A stretch of DNA of 64,000 nt from an uncultured Spartobacteria bacterium (GTDB taxonomy: Bacteria; Verrucomicrobiota; Verrucomicrobiia; Chthoniobacterales; JAATET01): assembly GCA_938011325.1 (NCBI GenBank), contig CALLUD010000002.1:62001-126000 (forward strand), written 5' to 3'. The stretch's first letter is position 1; the number at the start of each line of letters is the position of its first letter. The notes under the pieces are model-generated. The model was given only the letters and a program-made list of their open reading frames with translations, was not told the DNA's origin and did no database searches. Below are positions 26,401-32,727 of this stretch, piece by piece. The translations under genes and the position numbers were made by a program.

Positions 26401-26976
26401 CTGGTGGAGAACAACACTTCGCTCTACGTCGAGGAAGGCGCGATCGTTTCCGGAAGCGGCACGATTGGTGAACTGGAGATCGATGACGGCGGCATCCTTT
26501 CACCCGGCAACAGCCCGGGAACGCTGACTGCGAGCAACACCACGTGGCTGAGCGGTGGCGTTTACCTTTGGGAAATCAATGACGCCACGGGTGCGGCGGG
26601 GACGAATTGGGATCTTTTCAACGTGAACGGAACGCTGTCGCTGGCGGACATCAGCGCGGACAATCCCTTCACGATCGCGCTCCGCTCGCTGGGACTGGAT
26701 GACAATCCGGGAGAAGCCGCGAACTTCGATCCCACGCGGACGTATACGTGGACGATCGTCATGGCCTCCGGTGGGATCACCGACTTTGACGCTGCCGGGT
26801 TTTCCATCGATTCATCCGGATTTGCGAACGCCCCGGGTTCGAACCGATTCTCGCTTTCGAGCGATGGCGCCCGACTGACGTTGACTTACAGCGCCGTGCC
26901 GGAGCCGGCTCACATTGGTCTCGGTATCGGCACGCTCCTGCTGGCCCTTGCGGCGATGCGTCGCCGACGCGCGTAG
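23494..26976 (+). CDS. PEP-CTERM protein with autotransporter-associated beta-strand repeats
   Basis: 1160 residues from the ATG at 23494, which has AGGA six bases upstream and starts a good signal peptide (VAWLACAAALITHPAAAQ). Many short Gly/Ser-rich strand repeats (SGGSLSVSG, NGGTVNVSD, DGGTFSVGGD) predict a long right-handed beta-helix. At least four copies of the autotransporter-associated repeat are seen: HKLGEGTLTF..AYTGGTIV, IKRGSGTLVLTGANSHAGGT, LTKTGGNLLTLVGHHTYTGDT and EKTGAGKLTLTG. There is no outer-membrane autotransporter barrel; instead the protein ends VPEPAHIG, a hydrophobic helix and RRRR, a PEP-CTERM signal. Role probably surface/exopolysaccharide adhesion; not proven. Confidence 0.8.
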   Translation: MFRRNPVAWLACAAALITHPAAAQIHFEGGYLDLDQYVFIGFPDNAPGTATVTGDASRGYIFVGALSEGTLNIQSGGALSGSRVFLGGEQTGNMVVNSGGSLSVSGLSVGSLYGSGHVDINGGTVNVSDLFSVGDGTGPSSVNLHGGTLEAGRAKVANGSVVLDGGTFSVGGDMKVGDNAAGSLVLMDGSVSVGGTFYVGNGHDGTVTIEGGSLNTNDSWIGGFTSNGTAKVTGGNWTVSTMLYLGMLNSSGTLEISGSGAVSAIGVMVGQMGDGVLRLNGGSLSAELVQVGYTGENGSGSVELNGGTMHVVNVTAYALSTASRSFVWNGGTLKLVGSQGNLFDGFATENAQVRIDANGGLLDTSGGDAIINVGIQGTGALHKLGEGTLTFTTSQAYTGGTIVHAGQLIFSGDGGFASPDTSLIVGRDDGDDGAVIIGSSANISTAGGVIAQGEGSKGTVEVVDGTWTNTTALTIGNAGEGTLSISGNGRVVAPSVSVTAANASGKGLLEIDGMGVLEAGQVSAGVGQATLSFSNRGTLRLTGDQSDLFTGFKAQGVRFDTGGGVIDTQEHTATIDISLWGEGALIKRGSGTLVLTGANSHAGGTVVEEGVLSIGLDANLGASGPLTLDGGTLLNRADILTARKVRLGENGGVLDVDAGFLTFEEPVEGMGDLTKTGGNLLTLVGHHTYTGDTHVNEGGFKLQDGTLASSLVELAEGTTFYLVAHDGKQTAYAGEISGDGQVVIQTDGSGQVVLSGDNRHAGPTTIESGELVTLSDGALSPLSALTLLEGTKLIVYGDDDDSYLVEAGSLSGAGTVEIGKGSGLIVGGDNSDTTFSGSILATGPGTGFEKTGAGKLTLTGDSEVSILMLCGCSLTNELEINGGSVTSVEFLENFGGALSVVNDGRLEADIVLSFGPLRVRDNGSQMVAGAMSFAGEDAILEVGEGASLSTASVTISEGAQAVVNGTVQGLVENNTSLYVEEGAIVSGSGTIGELEIDDGGILSPGNSPGTLTASNTTWLSGGVYLWEINDATGAAGTNWDLFNVNGTLSLADISADNPFTIALRSLGLDDNPGEAANFDPTRTYTWTIVMASGGITDFDAAGFSIDSSGFANAPGSNRFSLSSDGARLTLTYSAVPEPAHIGLGIGTLLLALAAMRRRRA

Positions 26977-26988
26977 CGAATGAAGCGA

Positions 26989-27015
26989 TCGGGCGCGGGA
27001 TGAGCTCGCGCCCGA
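26989..27015. terminator. Hairpin between convergent PEP-CTERM and aroE genes
   Basis: TCGGGCGCG at 26989-26997 pairs perfectly with CGCGCCCGA at 27007-27015 around a 9-base loop. It lies 12 bases after the PEP-CTERM stop and 20 bases from the aroE stop, so it could end transcripts from both sides. There is no clear T-run. Confidence 0.5.
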
Positions 27016-27034
27016 CCTTGGCAATCGCTGCGGA

Positions 27035-27961
27035 CTAACCCGCGCGCAGCGCTGCGCGCATGGCCTCGAGCGGGGCGGGGCGGTTGAACCAGATTTCGAA
27101 GGCGATCGCGCCCTGATGGAGGAGCATCGAGAGGCCGTTTGCGGCGCGGGCGCCGGCTTGCGTGGCTTCCTCGACGAGACGAGTGCGACCCGTTGCGTAG
27201 ACGGCGTCGTAGACGAGAAGGTTTGGCGTGAGAAGCGATTGTGGCAGGACCGGCGGGTCGGTGCGTTTCATGCCGATCGAAGTGGCGTTCACCACGAGAT
27301 CGACATGCTCCAGCTGCGCGCGAATGGCGGCAAGATCGTGCGGGATGGCAACGAGCCGGTCGGCGGGGCCGACGAGGCGGTCGGAACGAAAATAGCGGTC
27401 GAGTTCAGCGGCGAAGGCCTGCGCTTTCTCGACGGTGCGATTGACGAGAACCAGTCGCTCGCAGCCTTCGATGGCGCATTGAGCGGCGATGGCGCGACCC
27501 GCGCCACCTCCGGCGCCGAGCACCATGATGCGCAGGTCGCGAACGTCGGCGAGGAACTCCTCGCGAATGGCGCGCACGAAGCCCGGCCCGTCCGTGTTGA
27601 ATCCGGAGAGGTTTCCATCGTCGTCGATCGCGATCGTGTTGACCGCGCCGATCGCACGGGCGGTCTCGTCGAGATCGGTCACGGTCTCGAGGGCCGCCGT
27701 CTTGTGCGGAAGGGTGAGGTTTGCGCCGAGGAACCCTGCGCCCGGCAACGCGCGGAGCGCGGCAGCCAGCTCGTCGGAGCGAACGTGGAGACGGGTGTAT
27801 TGGACGTCGATCCCGCAGGCTTTCAACGCGGCGTTCTGGAACACCGGGGACTTCGACTGCGCGATCGGATCGCCAAGCACCGCGAGGCGCGCTGGCGGCT
27901 GGAGCGAGCGCAGGGTGTCGGGACGCTCGAGAAGATCAGCAGCAGTGAAGACCTCGCTCAT
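27035..27961 (-). CDS. aroE: Shikimate dehydrogenase (NADP+)
   Basis: Reduces 3-dehydroshikimate to shikimate in aromatic amino-acid synthesis. 308 residues. Shikimate-site motifs: DPIAQSKSPVFQNAAL, NLTLPHK (catalytic Lys) and GFNTDGPGF (catalytic Asp). The nucleotide-binding loop is VLGAGGGAGRAIA, followed by VNRT. The C-terminal NGLSMLLHQGAIAFEIW motif is complete. The ATG at 27961 overlaps the gltX stop by four bases, so aroE is the second gene of a gltX-aroE pair. The start gives about 20 residues before the first strand, slightly longer than usual. Confidence 0.95.
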   Translation of the reverse strand: MSEVFTAADLLERPDTLRSLQPPARLAVLGDPIAQSKSPVFQNAALKACGIDVQYTRLHVRSDELAAALRALPGAGFLGANLTLPHKTAALETVTDLDETARAIGAVNTIAIDDDGNLSGFNTDGPGFVRAIREEFLADVRDLRIMVLGAGGGAGRAIAAQCAIEGCERLVLVNRTVEKAQAFAAELDRYFRSDRLVGPADRLVAIPHDLAAIRAQLEHVDLVVNATSIGMKRTDPPVLPQSLLTPNLLVYDAVYATGRTRLVEEATQAGARAANGLSMLLHQGAIAFEIWFNRPAPLEAMRAALRAG

Positions 27962-29280
27962 GAGCCGAATTCCGTGATCGCACGATCGAATCGCGCCAGC
28001 ACGCGCTCCTTGCCGAGAACCTCCAGCATTTCGTAGAGGCCCGGGCCGACTGCGCGACCGCTGACCGCAACGCGTGCGGGGTGGATGAACTCGCCATTTT
28101 TCGCGCCGAGATTCGCGGCGGTTTCCTTGAGCGTCGATTCGAGCGCGGCGACGGTCCATTCGCCGAGACCGGCGTAGGCGTCCTTCAACTGCGCGAGCCG
28201 CTCGAGAGCGCCGGGTTTGCGCAGTGCCTTCTCCACGGCCTCGGGCTCGAACACGTAATCCTCGCGGAAGAGGTATCCGATCCAGTCGGGAACGTCGGAG
28301 AGGTGCTTGATCTTCGGCTTCACGATGGCCAGCGCGGGAAGCAGAGCCTCGCGGGTGCCGTAGGCGATGCCGGCCTTCTCGATGAACGGCAGGGAGAGGT
28401 CCGCAAAGCGCTCGAGATCCATGTGCAGGATGTGCTGGCCATTCAGCCAAAAACACTTGTCGAGGTCGAAGATCGCGCTGCGGCGGTTGATGTTCTCCAG
28501 CACGAAGAGTTCGCGAATTTCGTCCACCTGGAGGAACTCGCGGTTGTCCTTCGGCGACCAGCCGAGGAGTGAGATGTAATTCGCCACGGCCTCGGGCGCG
28601 TAGCCGCCGTCGATGAAATACGTGATGCTCGAGCCGCCGTCGCGCTTGCTGAGCTTCTTGCCCTCGTGATTGAGGATGAGCGGAATGTGCGCGAACTTCG
28701 GCGGCGTCGCGCCGAGCGCCTCGTAGAGCTCGATGTGCTTCGGCGTGTTCGAAAGGTGGTCCTCACCACGGATGACGTGCGTGAGCTGCATCTCGATGTC
28801 GTCGACGACGTTCACGAAATGGAAAATCCACGAGCCGTCGGGCCGGCGGATCGTCATGTCGGGATGCGTGACGGGGTTCGACATGTCGAAGGAGATTTTT
28901 CCGCAGACGATGTCCTCGATCACGACGGTCTTGCGCGGCGAGCGGAAGCGGATGGCGCCTTCGTCCTCGTAAACGAGTCCCTTGGATTCGAGCGTGGCGA
29001 GGTGTTTCTCGTAGATCGCGTTGCGCTCGCTCTGGAAATACGGGCCAAAGTCGCCGCCGACCTGCGGGCCTTCGTCCCAGTCGATTCCGAGCCAGCGCAG
29101 GCCGTCGTAGATGACGTCGTAGGCCTCGGCGGTGTTGCGCTTCGCATCGGTGTCCTCGATGCGGAGGATGAACTTTCCGCCATGCTTGCGGGCGAAGAGC
29201 CAGTTGAACAGGGCGGTGCGGGCGCCGCCGACGTGGAGGTAGCCGGTGGGTGAAGGAGCAAAGCGGGTGCGGACGGACAT
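27958..29280 (-). CDS. gltX: Glutamate--tRNA ligase
   Basis: Class I aminoacyl-tRNA synthetase that charges tRNA-Glu (or tRNA-Gln if non-discriminating). 440 residues. FAPSPTGYLHVGGARTALFNWLFAR contains the HIGH-type motif (HVGG); IRGEDHLSNTPKHIELYEALG and the KMSKS-type LSKRDGG are present. The C-terminal anticodon-binding region is somewhat short but has the family pattern up to LEVLGKERVLARFD. Which tRNAs it charges cannot be decided here. Divergent from the yqeY-like gene. Confidence 0.95.
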   Translation of the reverse strand: MSVRTRFAPSPTGYLHVGGARTALFNWLFARKHGGKFILRIEDTDAKRNTAEAYDVIYDGLRWLGIDWDEGPQVGGDFGPYFQSERNAIYEKHLATLESKGLVYEDEGAIRFRSPRKTVVIEDIVCGKISFDMSNPVTHPDMTIRRPDGSWIFHFVNVVDDIEMQLTHVIRGEDHLSNTPKHIELYEALGATPPKFAHIPLILNHEGKKLSKRDGGSSITYFIDGGYAPEAVANYISLLGWSPKDNREFLQVDEIRELFVLENINRRSAIFDLDKCFWLNGQHILHMDLERFADLSLPFIEKAGIAYGTREALLPALAIVKPKIKHLSDVPDWIGYLFREDYVFEPEAVEKALRKPGALERLAQLKDAYAGLGEWTVAALESTLKETAANLGAKNGEFIHPARVAVSGRAVGPGLYEMLEVLGKERVLARFDRAITEFGS

Positions 29281-29318
29281 TTTGTTCGAACGAAAGGATT
29301 ATGCAGGACTCCGAGGAT

Positions 29319-29455
29319 TAACAGGAATCCGGTCAAAGAGGATAAGAGAAAATCACGGTTGGCCGGCTTCCGAAAGCGGCGTTTTGGAGAGGGTATCGCA
29401 GGCCTGGGCAGAAGAAGGGATCCCGTTAATCGTGTAAATCCCGGGAATCCTGTTA
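29319..29455. repeat. Inverted repeat TAACAGGAATCC / GGAATCCTGTTA in the gltX-yqeY gap
   Basis: TAACAGGAATCC at 29319-29330 and GGAATCCTGTTA at 29444-29455 are inverted copies with one mismatch, 113 bases apart. Related words (GTTAATCGTGTAAATCC, GAGGATAAGAG) fill part of the gap. This looks like remnants of a dispersed AACAGGATT-type intergenic repeat; genome-wide copies cannot be checked here. Confidence 0.4.
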
Positions 29456-29466
29456 GTTTCTCCCTC

Positions 29467-29919
29467 ATGGCTCTCCAATCCCAAATCGACAACGACATCA
29501 AGGACGCGATGCGCGCCAAGGACACGGCGAAGCTTGGCGTGCTGCGCATGTTGAAATCCGCCCTGATGAATGCCGCGATCGAAAAAGGCGGCGCAGGCAC
29601 GCAGCTCGACGACGCGGAGGCGATGGCGGTCATCCGCAAGGAAGTGAAGAAGCGGCAGGATTCCGTCGAAGGCTTCGAGAAGGGCGGCCGGGCGGAGCTG
29701 GCCGACAAGGAGCGCGCGGAGATCGAAGTTTTGAACGCCTACCTCCCGATGGCCCTGTCGCCGGAGGAGGTGACGGCGCTGGTGCGCGAGGCGATCGCCG
29801 AGGCGGGCGCGACCTCCCGCAAGGAGATGGGCGCGGTGATGAAGATTGCGAACGCGAAGGCCGCCGGCCGCGTCGATGGCAAGACGCTTAGCACCGAGGT
29901 GCAGAAGCAGCTTCCCTGA
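29467..29919 (+). CDS. GatB/YqeY domain protein
   Basis: 150 residues of the YqeY family, related to the tail domain of GatB. Family residues: DAMRAKDTAKLGVLRMLKSAL at the start, AIRKEVKKRQDS-type segment (VIRKEVKKRQDSVEGFEKGGR), LNAYLPMALSPEEV and KEMGAVMKIANAKAAGRVDGK. YqeY proteins are thought to bind tRNA or act near aminoacylation, but the role is not established. The start at 29467 was chosen because the product then begins in register with the family (ALQSQIDNDIKDAMRAKD). ispD follows with no gap. Confidence 0.88.
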   Translation: MALQSQIDNDIKDAMRAKDTAKLGVLRMLKSALMNAAIEKGGAGTQLDDAEAMAVIRKEVKKRQDSVEGFEKGGRAELADKERAEIEVLNAYLPMALSPEEVTALVREAIAEAGATSRKEMGAVMKIANAKAAGRVDGKTLSTEVQKQLP

Positions 29920-30630
29920 ATGACCGCGGCGTCCTCGCAAGCACGGCCGAGTCTGGATGCGGTGATTGTTGCCGCCGGCGCAAGCCGGCGGATGGGATTC
30001 GACAAACTGCTCACTCCCGTCGTCGGCGTGCCGTTGATCGCGCATACCGTGAGGGCGTTCGAGGAATGCGCCGACGTGGCCCGGATCGTCCTTGTCGTGA
30101 GTCCCGATCGTGCGGAGAGCGTGCGGGAGGCACTGCCGTTTGCACGAAAACTCACGAACTTCGTGACCGGTGGCGAGACCCGGCAGGAGTCGGTCTGGAA
30201 CGGCCTGGAGCAGGTGAGTGCCGACTTTGTCGCGGTGCATGACGCCGCCCGGCCGCTCGTCACGCCGACTGAGATTTCGCGCTGCTTCGACGCGGCGATC
30301 CAGCATGGCGCGGCGACGCTGGCCGAACCGGTTGCCGACACGTTGCAACGGACCGACGAGGAGGGACGCTGCACCGAGCTGGTGGACCGCGAAGGGCTGT
30401 GGCGCATTCAAACCCCGCAAATCTTCGAGACCCGGGCGCTGCGTCGTGCCTGCGAGGGAGCCCGCAACTCGGGGATCGTGGTGACGGATGAGACGTCCGC
30501 ATTTCAGCGGACCGGCGGCGTGGTCTTTGTCGTGGAAAACCGGGAGTGGAATTTTAAAGTGACGTATCCCCGCGATGTGGCGGTGGCGGAATTCATCCTC
30601 CAGTCACGAGCGGCGGCGAGTTTGACGTGA
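29920..30630 (+). CDS. ispD: 2-C-methyl-D-erythritol 4-phosphate cytidylyltransferase
   Basis: MEP-pathway enzyme that makes CDP-methylerythritol for isoprenoid synthesis. 236 residues. The CTP-binding start is AVIVAAGASRRMGFDK; further conserved parts are GGETRQESVWNGL, VHDAARPLVTP, EPVADTLQ, LWRIQTPQIFETRALRRA, and VTDETSAFQRTG. Directly abuts the yqeY-like gene and overlaps the M16 protease start by four bases (GTGA), so the three genes probably form one transcript. Confidence 0.94.
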   Translation: MTAASSQARPSLDAVIVAAGASRRMGFDKLLTPVVGVPLIAHTVRAFEECADVARIVLVVSPDRAESVREALPFARKLTNFVTGGETRQESVWNGLEQVSADFVAVHDAARPLVTPTEISRCFDAAIQHGAATLAEPVADTLQRTDEEGRCTELVDREGLWRIQTPQIFETRALRRACEGARNSGIVVTDETSAFQRTGGVVFVVENREWNFKVTYPRDVAVAEFILQSRAAASLT

Positions 30631-31898
30631 AGACCGAGTTATCGAAGTTACCGAATGGCATTTCCGTGGCGACGTGCGAAATGCCGCAGGCGCAATCCGC
30701 GACCTTTGGAATCTGGGCCGGCGTGGGCGGTCGCCACGAGCCGAAGCGGCTTGCCGGCGTTTCCCATTTCATCGAGCACATGCTCTTCAAGGGCACGCGG
30801 CGACGCACGGCGCGCCAGATCGGCCAGGAGGTTGAGGCGGTCGGTGGTTATCTGAATGCCACCACCACGCACGATCACACGGTCTACTACGGAGCGGCGC
30901 CTGCGGATCACTTCAAGCGGTTGAGCGCGGTGCTATGCGACATGTATCTCGAGCCGCGCTTTGCCACGCGTGACATTGGCCGGGAGCGCGCGGTGATCTC
31001 GGAGGAAATTCAGATGTATCAGGATGAGCCCTCGGAGCTTGTGCAGGAGATCCTCTGGGAGGATCTCTGGCCCAACCATGGGCTCGGGCGTCCATTGACC
31101 GGGACGCAGGAGAGCATCGCCGCGCTGCGTCGCGAGGAAATGTTGCAGTATCGAGCGAAGCATTATTCCGGGGCAAACACGGTGGTTTCCGCAGCCGGCT
31201 GCGTGCGGCATGAGGAGGTGGTGAAGCGGGTGGAGCAGTTGCTTGGGGCACTTCCGAAAGGGAGGCGAACCCGCGCGTCGAGCCCTCCGCCACTTCCCCG
31301 TCGGGTGCGTTTGCGATTGATCGAGCGCGAGACCCAGCAGGTGCATCTCGCCTTCGCGGTGCCGTGCTGTTCGCTGCACGACGAGGACCGCTATGCGACG
31401 AACATTTTGAATCTCCTTCTGGCCGGAAACATGAGTTCACGGTTGTTCCAGGAGCTGAGGGAGAAGCGCGGCCTTTGTTACAACGTCAGCTCCAACGTGA
31501 GCCAGTATGAGGATGTCGGCGTGATCAATTTTTACCTGGGACTCGATGCCCGGAACCTCGAGAAGTCCCTCCGGTTGATCTGCCGGGAATTCCGCCGGCT
31601 CCGCGAAGAACTCGTGCGGCCTGCCGAGTTGAAACGGGCCAAGGACTACGCCATCGGCTCGAGCTGCATGTCACTCGAGCGCACGTCCTCGCAAAGCTCC
31701 CGGATCGGCTACTCAGCGCTTTTTTACGGGCGGGTGATTGGCGTGGAGGAATCCCACTCGCGCCTTCTCGATGTGACGCCCGCCGACGTGCAGAGGGTTG
31801 CGCGCCAGTCGCTGCAGCCGCGTCATGTCACGATGACCGTGATGGGCGCCCCGTCGTCTGCGGAGCCGGAGATCCGGGGCATTCTGGAGCAGAACTGA
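30627..31898 (+). CDS. M16-family zinc peptidase (processing-peptidase type)
   Basis: 423 residues. Inverted zinc motif HFIEH at 47-51 (HFIEHMLFKGT) with the downstream Glu in ISEEIQMY. Two homologous halves: the second starts near RRVRLRLIERETQQVHLAFAV and includes the RLFQELREKRGLCYNV segment. This matches the PqqL/mitochondrial-processing-peptidase-like bacterial proteins (YmxG). No signal peptide, so likely cytoplasmic. The start is GTG, coupled to the ispD stop. Substrates are unknown. Confidence 0.9.
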   Translation: MKTELSKLPNGISVATCEMPQAQSATFGIWAGVGGRHEPKRLAGVSHFIEHMLFKGTRRRTARQIGQEVEAVGGYLNATTTHDHTVYYGAAPADHFKRLSAVLCDMYLEPRFATRDIGRERAVISEEIQMYQDEPSELVQEILWEDLWPNHGLGRPLTGTQESIAALRREEMLQYRAKHYSGANTVVSAAGCVRHEEVVKRVEQLLGALPKGRRTRASSPPPLPRRVRLRLIERETQQVHLAFAVPCCSLHDEDRYATNILNLLLAGNMSSRLFQELREKRGLCYNVSSNVSQYEDVGVINFYLGLDARNLEKSLRLICREFRRLREELVRPAELKRAKDYAIGSSCMSLERTSSQSSRIGYSALFYGRVIGVEESHSRLLDVTPADVQRVARQSLQPRHVTMTVMGAPSSAEPEIRGILEQN

Positions 31899-31904
31899 CC
31901 TTGC

Positions 31905-32681
31905 CTACGCCGTGCGCTTCGGCAGGTGGGCAACGCAGTATTCGTGGCCGTCTGCGGCGACGCGGAAGTCGAGTTCCGGATTCGAGACCTCGGTGCGTCC
32001 GCAGACTTCGCAGCGGTGGAGAGTCTCCTCGGTGGAGGCTTTTGCGAGTTCGAATTTTGCCCGGCGTGCCGCGATCTGACGGCTGTCGCGGGACTGTCGG
32101 AGGAACGCCGGTCCGAAGAAGAGCAGGTAGTTGGCGAAGGCCATGAGAATGGCTCCGCGTGTGCCCCAGCTGCCGCCGACGAAGTTGATCGCGAACAGGA
32201 TGGCGGTGAGGATGGCCAGCCATTTCAGTTTCAGCGGGATGACGAGGAAGAGAAGAATCTGGAAATTCGGCACGAGCGTGCCGGCGGCAAGCAGGAGCGA
32301 GGCGTTGAGCGCGAAGTTGCCGAAAGACTGGCCGAAGGCAAACGCGGCGCCGGTGACGCCGAGGTAGCCGACGAGATAATAGAGGTTCAGCCGGAAGGTG
32401 CCCCACGCCGACTCGATCATGTCGCCGATCCACCAAGTGAACATGAGATAGAAAATGATCCAGAGCAGGCTCATGTCGGTGGCGGGAATGAAAATCCACG
32501 TCACGAGTCGCCACACCTGGCCGTGCATGATGGCGACGGGATCGAGATTGATGAGGCCCACGAAGCCGGGATTCATCTGCGCGAGAAGGAAAACCAGGGC
32601 GTTGAGCGCGACGACGTAGCGGATCAATCCGGGAACCGCAAAGCGACCGAGGGATTTTTCGAGCGTGTTCAACAACGGCAT
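31905..32681 (-). CDS. Rhomboid-like membrane protein lacking catalytic residues, with C-terminal zinc-binding motif
   Basis: 258 residues with about six membrane helices (residues ~20-195). The rhomboid L1-loop signature WR occurs at 57-58 (QVWRLVTWIF), and VIPLKLKWLAIL resembles the rhomboid helix after the active Ser. However no GxSG motif is present; the equivalent stretch reads FALNASLLLAAG, and no His is found in the helix where the catalytic His should be. The cytoplasmic tail (~200-258) has C224-x2-C227 and C249-x2-H252, a likely zinc site. Derlin-like binding rather than cleavage is the likely role. Divergent, 46 bases from the DCC-LMF gene. Confidence 0.7.
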   Translation of the reverse strand: MPLLNTLEKSLGRFAVPGLIRYVVALNALVFLLAQMNPGFVGLINLDPVAIMHGQVWRLVTWIFIPATDMSLLWIIFYLMFTWWIGDMIESAWGTFRLNLYYLVGYLGVTGAAFAFGQSFGNFALNASLLLAAGTLVPNFQILLFLVIPLKLKWLAILTAILFAINFVGGSWGTRGAILMAFANYLLFFGPAFLRQSRDSRQIAARRAKFELAKASTEETLHRCEVCGRTEVSNPELDFRVAADGHEYCVAHLPKRTA

Positions 32682-32686
32682 CCCGC

Positions 32687-32714
32687 TACCTTATGGAAGC
32701 TTCGCCGGAAGGTA
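32687..32714. promoter_or_regulatory. Short inverted repeat in a 46-base divergent promoter region
   Basis: TACCTT (32687-32692) and AAGGTA (32709-32714) are inverted copies in the only DNA between two divergent membrane-protein genes. Promoters for both must fit in or extend past this gap. The right arm may also serve as the ribosome-binding site of the + strand gene. Confidence 0.3.
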
Positions 32715-32727
32715 AGGTCTTTTCGCA

